NCBI GenBank assembly: GCA_002255025.1
Contig: NJEJ01000036.1
Coordinates: forward strand, 1 to 19,945
Length of the DNA: 19,945 nucleotides
Direction: 5' to 3'
Source: Candidatus Bathyarchaeota archaeon ex4484_135
GTDB taxonomy: Archaea > Thermoproteota > Bathyarchaeia > EX4484-135
This document shows, piece by piece, positions 1 to 6,455 of the stretch. The notes beneath the pieces are model-generated. The model saw nothing but the letters and a program-made list of their open reading frames with translations, was not told the DNA's origin and ran no database searches. Within the stretch, counting starts at the first letter, position 1. The number at the start of each line of letters is the position of its first letter. Position numbers and translations under genes: made by a program.

Positions 1-1478
1 AGGCCAGCCACGCCAGCTACCTCGGCCAGTTCCTGGACGCCCTCCAGGGCTGTCGGATAGCCTATGCCACGCCCGAGGACGAAGAAGAAGCCCCTATCGG
101 CGTATTTCTTGGCTACCTCCCTGGCCAGGACCAGGTTGGCCTCAAGGACTTTTTTGACCAACGACGGGACGGACGACAGGGCCTCGAGGCATTCCTCCAG
201 CTCCACGTGCCCTATCTTGCCCCTGAGCTCGGCCATCCTGAGGGCCAGCTGGGCAAGGACGAGCGATTGTGCCGTGAAGGTCCTCAGGGGCCTTATGCCG
301 AGCGGTGGGCCAGAGTGCTGGCACAAGTAGACCCTGGCCATCTTGGTCAGGAAGGAGCCCAGGACGTTCGTTATGCCCAAGACAGATGCACCTCTCCTCC
401 GGGCTGCCTCGACCACACGCCTCAGTTCGGGGCCATCACCTTTCTCGTCTACCACAAGGATCGCTGTCTTGGTGCTTAAGGCCTCGCCGTAATGTTCTAG
501 AAAGTCCCCGAGCCTGACCGCATGAGCTGCTCTGTAAGCTATCTTGGAAAACATGTAGCTGGCGGCTAAGCAGGCGTTATAGGAAGAACCCTTCCCGACC
601 AAGAATACTTCCTCGGAGCTGGCCAGTATGACCGCCATCTGGTCCAAGTAGGGCCTCTGGAGCCTGAGCGTGTCAGCCAGCTTCCAGACCTGCTCCCATA
701 TCTCCCTGAGGAGCATGTGTTCGTGCCCCATCTTCTTGGCTTCCTTAAGGCCAGAGGGCACCGAGCTGGCTTCCTTCTCGACCGGCTCGAGAGACCCTAA
801 GTCCATGATGGAGAAGCCATCAGGCTTCAACACGGCCAGCTCGCCAGGGCCGAGTTCTACGTACCGGTCTGATAGGCCGTGCAGGCAGCATAGCTCGGAA
901 GAGCAGAACGTGCCCTCTGGCCCCTTAGCCAAGAAGAGCCTTGAGTTCTTACAGGCACAGACGACGGCATCTGGCTCCTCAGAGCATATGAAGGCTGATG
1001 CTAACGAGCCCTCGGCCTTCTCTAAGGCTTCCCTGACGGCCCTCGTGAAGGTTAGGCCTTTGGAAAGACCTTCCTCGACCAGGTGTGCTAGGACCTCGCT
1101 GTCCGTCTTCGAGGAGAACTTGTGGCCTGAGGAAGAGAGTTCCTCCCTCAGTGCCGAGAAGTTCTCCACTATGCCGTTGTGCACCACGGCCAAGCGGCCC
1201 TTGCAGTCCGTCAGGGGGTGCGTGTTGGCCACATAGGGGGCCCCGTGCGTGGCCCACCTCAGGTGCCCTATGCATGCCCTGGCCTCCATGCCAGATAGGT
1301 CAAGGTCCTTCAGGAACTCGATCGCCCTCTCGGCATCCTTAAGGACCTTGAGGCCGTCCGGCGTGATGGCCGCGAGTCCCGACGAATCGTGACCTATGAA
1401 AGATGCCTTGAGCAGGGCTTCTGCCGCCAGCTCAAGTGCACGTCTCTCTTTCAGCACGCAGCCGAATATTACGGCCAA
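1..1478 (-). CDS. GlmS-family glutamine--fructose-6-phosphate aminotransferase-like protein, C-terminus off window
   Basis: The gene reads leftward and is cut by the window edge after 492 codons (family usually about 600). A class II glutamine amidotransferase domain (about residues 1-215) is followed by a first SIS domain (about 280-410) and the start of a second (from about 455). Family landmarks are GHLRWATHG (71-79), HNGIVENF (100-107), KTDSEV (124-129), GSSYN (297-301) and LGRGIGYPTALEG (468-480). Canonical GlmS makes glucosamine-6-phosphate from fructose-6-phosphate and glutamine. I chose the TTG start because it puts AVIFGCV in register with the family's CGIFGYV and keeps the spacing to GHDSSG. 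In that register the catalytic Cys is Ala2, and the sugar-phosphate motif SQSGET is DEKGDG (344-349). A TAA lies in frame just upstream, and no other start supplies a Cys at position 2. Family membership is clear. Retention of GlmS activity is doubtful, so I give no symbol. Confidence 0.85.
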   Translation of the reverse strand, partial: MAVIFGCVLKERRALELAAEALLKASFIGHDSSGLAAITPDGLKVLKDAERAIEFLKDLDLSGMEARACIGHLRWATHGAPYVANTHPLTDCKGRLAVVHNGIVENFSALREELSSSGHKFSSKTDSEVLAHLVEEGLSKGLTFTRAVREALEKAEGSLASAFICSEEPDAVVCACKNSRLFLAKGPEGTFCSSELCCLHGLSDRYVELGPGELAVLKPDGFSIMDLGSLEPVEKEASSVPSGLKEAKKMGHEHMLLREIWEQVWKLADTLRLQRPYLDQMAVILASSEEVFLVGKGSSYNACLAASYMFSKIAYRAAHAVRLGDFLEHYGEALSTKTAILVVDEKGDGPELRRVVEAARRRGASVLGITNVLGSFLTKMARVYLCQHSGPPLGIRPLRTFTAQSLVLAQLALRMAELRGKIGHVELEECLEALSSVPSLVKKVLEANLVLAREVAKKYADRGFFFVLGRGIGYPTALEGVQELAEVAGVAG

Positions 1479-1504
1479 CTCGCCCAGCCTGTTCAGTAAT
1501 TAAT

Positions 1505-1537
1505 AAGGCCTTTAAAAGCCTTCCCGGGAAGGCTTTT
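1505..1537. promoter_or_regulatory. Divergent promoter with perfect 24-bp palindrome
   Basis: Positions 1514-1537 read AAAAGCCTTCCC followed by its exact reverse complement. A third copy of the AAGGC unit lies at 1505-1509. TATA-like sequence (TTTAAAAG at 1511-1518 for the plus strand, CTTTTAAAGG on the minus strand over 1509-1518) overlaps the left arm. Predicted transcription starts, about 25 bases from each TATA, fall near 1540 (plus) and 1487 (minus). The palindrome would then be untranscribed DNA lying between the TATA box and the start of the kinase gene, which suits a dimeric-regulator operator better than a terminator. The regulator is unknown. Confidence 0.65.
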
Positions 1538-1570
1538 CCGCCGCGGGAGCATCGGTCCTGTAGAGAGAAG

Positions 1571-2524
1571 ATGAGCGAGAGGCCCATATTGTTCGTGGGG
1601 CACGTCTCCATGGACCTCGTGGAAGGGCCTAAGGGCTCGAGCTTCCAGCCGGGGGGAGGAGCTCTCTACGCGGCCCTGGCCGCCAGGACCGTCTACCGCA
1701 AGGTAAGGCTCGTAACTGCGATAGGACGTGATTTCAGCTTCCCCGATATCTTGAAGCCCTTCCCTATGAGCGGGATAAAGAGGTTCGATATGCCTTCCAC
1801 ACGCTTCCACATAATTTATGATGAGCGTTGGAATGCCAAGTACCTGAAGGCCCAGTTGGGTGCAGGTGCTAGGATAGGCATCAAGATAATACCTGATTCC
1901 TGGTTATCGAGCGAGGTAGCTGTTCACTTAGCACCTATGCGGCCGAGCAAGGTGTTACGCATGATAAGGCACGTAAGGAAGCGTTCCCCGAGGGCCCTGA
2001 TATCGGTCAACACGTGGAAAGGCTACCTGAGGGAAGGCCGGAAGGCCCGGGAGGCCCTGAGGGAAATAGCAAGGGAAGCAGACTTCTTCATACTCAACGA
2101 TGAGGAGGTCAAGGCCCTCGCTGGCGTCGGCTCCATATCGAGGGCCCTGGAGGTCTTAGAGGCTAGGACGCTGGTCGTGACGCTCGGGGAACTCGGGGCC
2201 ATAATAAGTAGCGAGGAAACGGGCATACAGATGGTGCCTGCCCTGGCCGTCCCTAGAGGCTATGTGGTCGACACGACCGGGGCTGGCGACTCGTGGTGCG
2301 GGGCCTTCATGGGGACCTACGTGGCCACCGGGGACCTGATGAAAGCCGTTTCCGTGGCCTCTATAATAGCGGGGCTCAAGTGCAGAGGGTGGGGCCCATC
2401 AAAGCTGTTGGAACTCCGCTTTAAATCACCAGATGAGGCCATAGAATACGTGATGAGCATGAGGGATGGGTTCGTCCAGAGGAAACTGACGGATTTCGTG
2501 GGCAGGCGAGAAAGAGCCATCTAA
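1571..2524 (+). CDS. PfkB/ribokinase-family carbohydrate or nucleoside kinase
   Basis: The 317-residue protein has the PfkB fold landmarks. These are an N-terminal strand with the substrate-binding Asp region (VGHVSMDL, 8-15), a Gly-rich GGG motif at 28-30, and the C-terminal anion-hole/catalytic motif DTTGAGDS at 234-241, whose last Asp (240) is the expected catalytic base. The family transfers phosphate from ATP (rarely ADP) to a hydroxymethyl group of a sugar or nucleoside. The substrate cannot be read from the sequence. The ATG at 1571 is preferred over upstream in-frame starts because the family homology begins there and a purine-rich GAGAGAAG precedes it. The upstream extension would cross the promoter palindrome. 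The gene is transcribed away from the GlmS-like gene, suggesting shared control, and its stop overlaps that of the convergent acyl-CoA dehydrogenase gene. Confidence 0.88.
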   Translation: MSERPILFVGHVSMDLVEGPKGSSFQPGGGALYAALAARTVYRKVRLVTAIGRDFSFPDILKPFPMSGIKRFDMPSTRFHIIYDERWNAKYLKAQLGAGARIGIKIIPDSWLSSEVAVHLAPMRPSKVLRMIRHVRKRSPRALISVNTWKGYLREGRKAREALREIAREADFFILNDEEVKALAGVGSISRALEVLEARTLVVTLGELGAIISSEETGIQMVPALAVPRGYVVDTTGAGDSWCGAFMGTYVATGDLMKAVSVASIIAGLKCRGWGPSKLLELRFKSPDEAIEYVMSMRDGFVQRKLTDFVGRRERAI

Positions 2525-3681
2525 CGCTTCAACATCCATCTCGTTATAGTGTTGAGCTGTATCTCCCTGGTGCCCTCGTATATCTCTGTTATCTTGGCGT
2601 CCCTGTAGAATCGTTCGACGTCGTAATCGCCTATGTAGCCATAACCGCCCAATATCTGGACGGCCTCGTCACAGACCTCAACGGCCACCCGGCCGGCGAG
2701 CGTTTTCGCCATGCTTGAGAGAGCCGGGTCCAATTTGCCCTGGTCGATCAGCCAGGCGGCCTTATAGGTCAGGAGGCGGGCTGCCTCTACCTTAGTAGCC
2801 ATTTCGGCTAGCTTGTGGGCTATGGCTTGGTGCCGGACGAGCGGTTTGCCGAAGGCCTCACGCTCCTTAGCGTACCTCAGAGCCCTGTCCAGGGCACCCT
2901 GGGCTATCCCGACTGCTTGGGCTGCGATCTCTATACGGGATTCATCGAAGAACGTGAGCGAGTGGTAGAAGCCCTTGTTTAGCTGGCCTACCACGGCCGA
3001 CTCGGGCACCCTGACATCCGAGTAGGAGACCTCGCCCGTCGGGCTAGCCCTTATGCCCATCTTGTCCCCTATCTTCGTTACATCTAAGCCGGGCGTTTCA
3101 CGCCCGACTATGAATAGCGTCTGGCCCCTGTAGGGCGGCTCGACCTCCATGTCCGTCTGGCAGAGCGTTATGAAGAAGTGGGCTATGGGTGCGTTCGTTA
3201 TGAGCGTCTTCACGCCGTTTATGACCCATTCATCGCCCTCTTTAACGGCCCTAGTGTCCAGACAGGCCGCTAGGTCGCTCCCATGGGCTGGCTCCGTAAA
3301 GGCACCAGCCGAGATCCACTCGCCCGAGGCCACCTTGGACAGGTAACGTTCCTTCTGCTCTTCTGTCCCGAATCTCAATATTATCTCAGATGCGAAATCG
3401 CCCAGTATTATGGCCGTCCCGAGCGTTGAATCGGCACGGCACATCTCCTCGACCACCAAGCAGTTCTCTAAGACGCCGTAACCTCCTCCGCCATATTCTT
3501 CCGGGAAGTGTATGCCTATGAATCCCAGCTTACACGCCTTCCTGTAGAGTTCCCAGGGGAACTCCTCTTCCCTGTCCAATTTCCTGGCCAGCTCTGGCTC
3601 AAATTCCTTCTCGCAAAACTCCCTGACGGCCTGCTTGATATCCATCTGTTCTTCCGTCAGCTCGAACCTCAAGGTACCCAC
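2521..3681 (-). CDS. Acyl-CoA dehydrogenase
   Basis: This flavoprotein introduces a 2,3-double bond into acyl-CoA and passes electrons to ETF, which is encoded nearby. The 386 residues match the family length. Visible are the N-terminal helical domain (FELTEEQMDIKQAVREF), the EEYGGGGYG loop, the beta-domain signature AFTEPAHGSDLA, and the C-terminal domain with RxAFGKPLVRHQ, QILGGYGY and EIYEGT. The Glu of YEGT (369) is the position of the catalytic base in medium- and short-chain enzymes. Chain-length preference cannot be told. I chose GTG at 3681 because a TATA-like ATAATTTAA (3705-3713) lies about 28 bases ahead, implying a leaderless or nearly leaderless message. A TTG at 3672 is the alternative. 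An upstream in-frame start at 3759 would place the TATA box inside the gene. Confidence 0.93.
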   Translation of the reverse strand: MGTLRFELTEEQMDIKQAVREFCEKEFEPELARKLDREEEFPWELYRKACKLGFIGIHFPEEYGGGGYGVLENCLVVEEMCRADSTLGTAIILGDFASEIILRFGTEEQKERYLSKVASGEWISAGAFTEPAHGSDLAACLDTRAVKEGDEWVINGVKTLITNAPIAHFFITLCQTDMEVEPPYRGQTLFIVGRETPGLDVTKIGDKMGIRASPTGEVSYSDVRVPESAVVGQLNKGFYHSLTFFDESRIEIAAQAVGIAQGALDRALRYAKEREAFGKPLVRHQAIAHKLAEMATKVEAARLLTYKAAWLIDQGKLDPALSSMAKTLAGRVAVEVCDEAVQILGGYGYIGDYDVERFYRDAKITEIYEGTREIQLNTITRWMLKR

Positions 3682-3704
3682 CGGACCGAAAAGGCCGAGC
3701 CAAG

Positions 3705-3713
3705 ATAATTTAA
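3705..3713 (-). promoter_or_regulatory. TATA box for acyl-CoA dehydrogenase gene
   Basis: An AT-rich block reading TTAAATTAT on the minus strand sits in GC-rich surroundings. Its centre is about 28 bases before the GTG chosen as start, the normal archaeal TATA-to-start distance for a leaderless transcript. Confidence 0.6.
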
Positions 3714-3796
3714 GTTGTCGGCTCCTGGCCCCTCGGCTAAGCCCGCCGAAATCACCCATCAGGCCCCGGCAGTTCGGCCCATCAGGTCCTCATCGG

Positions 3797-3813
3797 GGCC
3801 CTATTAGAGGGCC
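3797..3813. repeat. Small perfect inverted repeat upstream of pilin-like gene
   Basis: GGCCCT and AGGGCC flank a 5-base spacer ATTAG in the 190-base gap between the divergent acyl-CoA dehydrogenase and pilin-like genes. It could be an operator or chance in GC-rich DNA. Two short CCCATCAGG repeats lie just upstream. Nothing else recognisable is in this gap apart from the TATA box. Confidence 0.35.
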
Positions 3814-3871
3814 TGTGCGGCCCGAGATAAACGTGCTCTGCAATACGTATATGGGCAGGTGGGCTGAACTA

Positions 3872-4303
3872 ATGGGGCCTCGCATGACGAGGTGGAAGTT
3901 AGCCATAGTCGTGCTGGCAGCCCTGGTTCTAACAGCTACCTCGGCCTATTATGCGTGGACGGCGGGCCTCCTCATGGGAAAGAGCCGGGAGGAGCTAGCT
4001 ATCGAGTACGCGACTTTAAACGGCCCTCGAGGCCTAGTGGTCTGTATCAGGAATACGGGCGAAGTATCCCTGACGGTGGAGAAGCTCTACATAAAAAGGC
4101 CGGATGGCACGATCCTCAAGTGCTACAATGGTTATGTGTTCTACATGAACCCGGTCCTGCCCGAGGAGATCAGGCCCGGCGAGACGGTCGTCTTCGAGAT
4201 CGAGTGGGAGGACGAACATGGCCTCGAGCCAAGCGATAAGGTACTCATCAGGGTCCTGACGGCCAGAGGAAACGTGTTTGAGGCAGAGATCAACGTAAAA
4301 TAA
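3872..4303 (+). CDS. Small membrane-anchored pilin-like (archaeal type IV pilin/archaellin-like) protein
   Basis: The 143-residue protein has one N-terminal hydrophobic helix (about residues 8-32, including LAIVVLAALVLTATSAYYAW) ending in TAGLLMG, followed by a soluble beta-rich domain with IRNTGEVSLTVEKLYI and RPGETVVFEIEW. This layout resembles archaeal type IV pilins and archaellins, in which a helix ending in a YxWxxGL-type segment precedes a beta-sandwich. The usual class III signal (basic residue plus GIS or similar just before the helix) is not evident. The protein may therefore be an uncleaved membrane protein or a divergent minor pilin. The ATG at 3872 has an AGGTGGG ribosome-binding site 8 bases before it; ATGs at 3851 and 3884 are alternatives. 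A pilus ATPase operon lies a few kb away. The function is inferred from shape only. Confidence 0.6.
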   Translation: MGPRMTRWKLAIVVLAALVLTATSAYYAWTAGLLMGKSREELAIEYATLNGPRGLVVCIRNTGEVSLTVEKLYIKRPDGTILKCYNGYVFYMNPVLPEEIRPGETVVFEIEWEDEHGLEPSDKVLIRVLTARGNVFEAEINVK

Positions 4304-4307
4304 TCGT

Positions 4308-4330
4308 GGGAAGGGGCTTCCCAATATAAA
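4308..4330. terminator. Hairpin/AT-rich terminator between convergent genes
   Basis: GGGAAG, a GGG loop and CTTCCC (4308-4322) are followed by AATATAAAAG, which reads CTTTTATATT on the minus strand just after the etfA stop codon. It occupies most of the 33-base gap between two converging genes, so a role in ending one or both transcripts is plausible. Confidence 0.45.
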
Positions 4331-4336
4331 AGCCGT

Positions 4337-5326
4337 TTAAGCCTCTCCCTTTATCTCCTCGAGCTGCTTTATCAGCTCTGGCACGACCTTGAACAGGTCG
4401 TCCACAATGCCATAGTCGGAGAAGCGGAATATAGGTGCCTTCGGGTCCTTGTTTATGGCTATTATCAGCTCAGAGTCCTTCATGCCCACGACGTGTTGGA
4501 AGGCACCTGATATGCCTATGGCCAGGTACAGCTTCGGCTTGACCGTCTTGCCGGACGAGCCGACCTGGCGGTCCTTGGGTAGCCAGCCCTTGTCCACTAT
4601 GGGCCTAGAGCAGGCCACCACGCCGCCCAAAAGCTTGGCCAACTCCTCTATCATGGGCAAGTTCTCCTTGTCCCTTATGCCACGTCCCACGGCCACTATG
4701 ATGTCGGCTGCCGTTATGTCCACCTCGCCGGGCGGGGGAGTTATTATCTCCACGAACTTCCTCTCGGCAGGAGGCTCCTTGACCGGGCACTCCACACGCT
4801 CGACCTGGCCGTTCAGGGGCCCGTACTCGCCCGGCTGGAAGGCGGCCTGCCTTACGGTCACTATGTACGTGTCGGCCTTCTTCAGCCTGGCCCTCGCGTT
4901 CACCTTGCCCCCGTAAAGCTGCCTCACCACGCAGAGCTGGCCGTCCTCGAAGCACAGGTCTATGCAGTCCGTAGCTATGGGCACGCCGAGCTGGACGGCC
5001 AGGCTCGGTGCCACATCGACGCCGTAGCTCGTATGCCCTATCATGACTAAGGCAGGCTTGCGTTCCCTTATAAGCTCAGCTAGGACGGCCTGGTAGACAT
5101 CTGCGTTGAAGTCCTTGAGAGCATCGCCTTCCACGTAGATGACCTTGTGGGCCCACTTGGCGAGCTCCCGGGCCATGCCACCCACGTCCTTGCCGAGCAG
5201 GACGGCCGTCAGCTGGGTGCTGAGCTGGCCAGCGAGCTCATGGCCCTTCGTCAGCATCTCGAACGTTACGTCCCTGAGCTCGCTCATCCTGTGCTCCGCC
5301 AAGACGAATATCTCGCCCGCCATCAT
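4337..5326 (-). CDS. etfA: Electron transfer flavoprotein alpha subunit
   Basis: The 329-residue protein is the FAD-carrying subunit of the ETF heterodimer, which accepts electrons from acyl-CoA dehydrogenases. The N-terminal domain (1-190) has the ETF fold. The C-terminal FAD domain shows VGRGIRDKENL (213-223), SRPIVDKGWLPKDRQVGSSG (240-259), LYLAIGISGAFQHVVGMKDS (267-285) and INKDPKAPIFRFSDYG (291-306), all hallmark FAD contacts. Length is normal for the short archaeal/bacterial type. The start codon overlaps the etfB stop as ATGA, so the two genes are translationally coupled; a second ATG follows immediately. No ETF:quinone oxidoreductase (FixCX) genes are in the window, so the downstream electron acceptor is unknown. 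I cannot say from sequence alone whether this is an ordinary or an electron-bifurcating ETF. Confidence 0.95.
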   Translation of the reverse strand: MMAGEIFVLAEHRMSELRDVTFEMLTKGHELAGQLSTQLTAVLLGKDVGGMARELAKWAHKVIYVEGDALKDFNADVYQAVLAELIRERKPALVMIGHTSYGVDVAPSLAVQLGVPIATDCIDLCFEDGQLCVVRQLYGGKVNARARLKKADTYIVTVRQAAFQPGEYGPLNGQVERVECPVKEPPAERKFVEIITPPPGEVDITAADIIVAVGRGIRDKENLPMIEELAKLLGGVVACSRPIVDKGWLPKDRQVGSSGKTVKPKLYLAIGISGAFQHVVGMKDSELIIAINKDPKAPIFRFSDYGIVDDLFKVVPELIKQLEEIKGEA

Positions 5327-6117
5327 ATCAGCCCCCTGGACTTCAATATCTCGATTAGCTTTGCGGCTTCCTCGGAAGGCCCGCCGGGCAGTATCTCAGC
5401 TACCCTCTCGGCCGGCGGTACGTAGACCTCTTCTACCTCAAGCCAGGAGCCAGCAGGACCTACCTCATCCGGGCTCATGCCTATGTCCGGGAGGCCCAGG
5501 ACCTCGAGGGGCTTCTTCCTGGCCTTCCTTATGCCCATTATAGATACATACCTGGGCTCGTTTATACCTGTCTGAATGGTCAGCAGGGCTGGCAGGGTTA
5601 GCTCGACTACTTCCTCAAGGCCTCCCTCAAGCTCCCTGTGGACCTTGACGCGGCCGTCGAGGACCTCCTCCCTCTTCACCAACGTGGCGTGCGGTATGCC
5701 GAGCATCTCAGCCAGCATGGGCCCGACCAGGGCGTAGCCATCGTCGGCTGCCTGGGCACCGGTCAGTATCAGGTCGTACTTCAGGCCCTTCGCCTTTATG
5801 GTGTTGGCTAAGACCTTCGCTATGACGTAGCCATCAGAGCCCTCTAGGGCATCGTCCCAGACCCTTATGGCCATGTCAGCCCCCTTGGCCAGGACACGCC
5901 TCAAGGTGGCTTCTGCCTCGGGCGGGCCAACCGTTATGGCTATAACTGTCCCGCCGTACTTCTCCTTCAGGAGTATGGCTTCTTCAGCCGCATACTCGTC
6001 CCACTCATTTATGACGAACGGAAGATCGACCTTCTCTATGTCCTTCTTGTCCGGCCTTATCCTGACTTCTGCCTCGGTGGTGTCCGGGACATGTTTAACG
6101 CACACTATTATGTCCAT
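5323..6117 (-). CDS. etfB: Electron transfer flavoprotein beta subunit
   Basis: The 264-residue subunit begins with the characteristic MDIIVCVKHVPDT and contains NEWDEYAAEEAILLKE (about 38-53), an ITVGPPEAEATLRRVLAKGAD region, LTGAQAADDGYALVGPMLAE (about 118-137) and the LPALLTIQTGINEPRY segment typical of ETF beta chains that contact the acyl-CoA dehydrogenase partner. It pairs with etfA, which overlaps its stop by 4 bases. The ATG at 6117 is chosen because the family N-terminus starts exactly there; a GTG six codons upstream is possible. A TATA-like CTTATTAG on the minus strand lies about 38 bases ahead. The acyl-CoA dehydrogenase gene on the same strand is the likely electron donor but has its own promoter and is separated by the pilin-like gene. 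Confidence 0.95.
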   Translation of the reverse strand: MDIIVCVKHVPDTTEAEVRIRPDKKDIEKVDLPFVINEWDEYAAEEAILLKEKYGGTVIAITVGPPEAEATLRRVLAKGADMAIRVWDDALEGSDGYVIAKVLANTIKAKGLKYDLILTGAQAADDGYALVGPMLAEMLGIPHATLVKREEVLDGRVKVHRELEGGLEEVVELTLPALLTIQTGINEPRYVSIMGIRKARKKPLEVLGLPDIGMSPDEVGPAGSWLEVEEVYVPPAERVAEILPGGPSEEAAKLIEILKSRGLI

Positions 6118-6150
6118 GGTCCCGCCCGCCCGCACGAGGAGATGAGGCGT

Positions 6151-6160
6151 CTAATAAGAT
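6151..6160 (-). promoter_or_regulatory. TATA box for etfBA
   Basis: On the minus strand this reads ATCTTATTAG and is the AT-rich block nearest to the etfB start, about 38 bases from the ATG. That predicts a leader of around 12 bases. The quasi-inverted repeat GGGCA...TGCCC (about 6183-6200) lies further upstream. Confidence 0.5.
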
Positions 6161-6228
6161 TTGAGGGGAGAGGACATCTGCCGGGCAAGACCTTATGCCC
6201 CCCTGAGAAGGGTTGCACGAGTGGGTAA

Positions 6229-6455
6229 AACTTAAATTTCTTAGTAGTACTCCCCTAGGGCTGAGGCCATGTGCGTTGGGGTAAGGATCTCGAATCAGAG
6301 CCGTGAGAAAAGGATATATCACAGCTTATCCACGTTCCCAATGGGGTGTGAGAGGACGATATTCTGCGTGAGCCCTCCTACAATAGATGCCTGGCCGTAC
6401 CCGACGTCAAGTTTAATAGCGGTCGCTAAATTGAGAGGGGAGCCTAGGTGGTAGC
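6229..6455 (+). other. Promoter-rich gap before TackOD1 gene; no convincing gene
   Basis: This is most of the 338-base gap between etfB and the TackOD1 gene. On the plus strand it carries three TATA-like blocks: ACTTAAATTTC around 6230-6240, AGGATATATC (6311-6320) and GTTTAATAGC (6411-6420). Only the last is placed correctly for the TackOD1 gene. A 61-codon frame from ATG 6269 to a TAG at 6452 follows the first TATA box but has no recognisable features and a weak ribosome-binding site. I searched for tRNA arms and C/D-box motifs and found none that held up. An unrecognised small RNA remains possible. Confidence 0.4.
6411..6451 (+). promoter_or_regulatory. TATA box and ribosome-binding site for TackOD1 gene
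   Basis: GTTTAATAGC (6411-6420) is centred about 41 bases before ATG 6456. AGGTGG (6446-6451) lies 4 bases before that ATG, a slightly short but usable Shine-Dalgarno spacing. A short leader of around 15 bases is predicted. Confidence 0.55.

Noticed and set aside
64..1342. Several plus-strand open frames across the left edge region
   Set aside because: They are antisense shadows of the GlmS-family gene, which has continuous family homology on the minus strand over the whole stretch.
6258..6303. Possible tRNA or C/D-box RNA in the etfB-TackOD1 gap
   Set aside because: A TCGAATC string recalls a T-loop, but no flanking 5-bp stem, acceptor stem, anticodon arm or paired C/D boxes could be found.
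6269..6454. 61-codon frame upstream of the TackOD1 gene as a protein gene
   Set aside because: It has no domain, signal or clear ribosome-binding site and contains the TackOD1 TATA box. It is noted only as part of a possible transcript.
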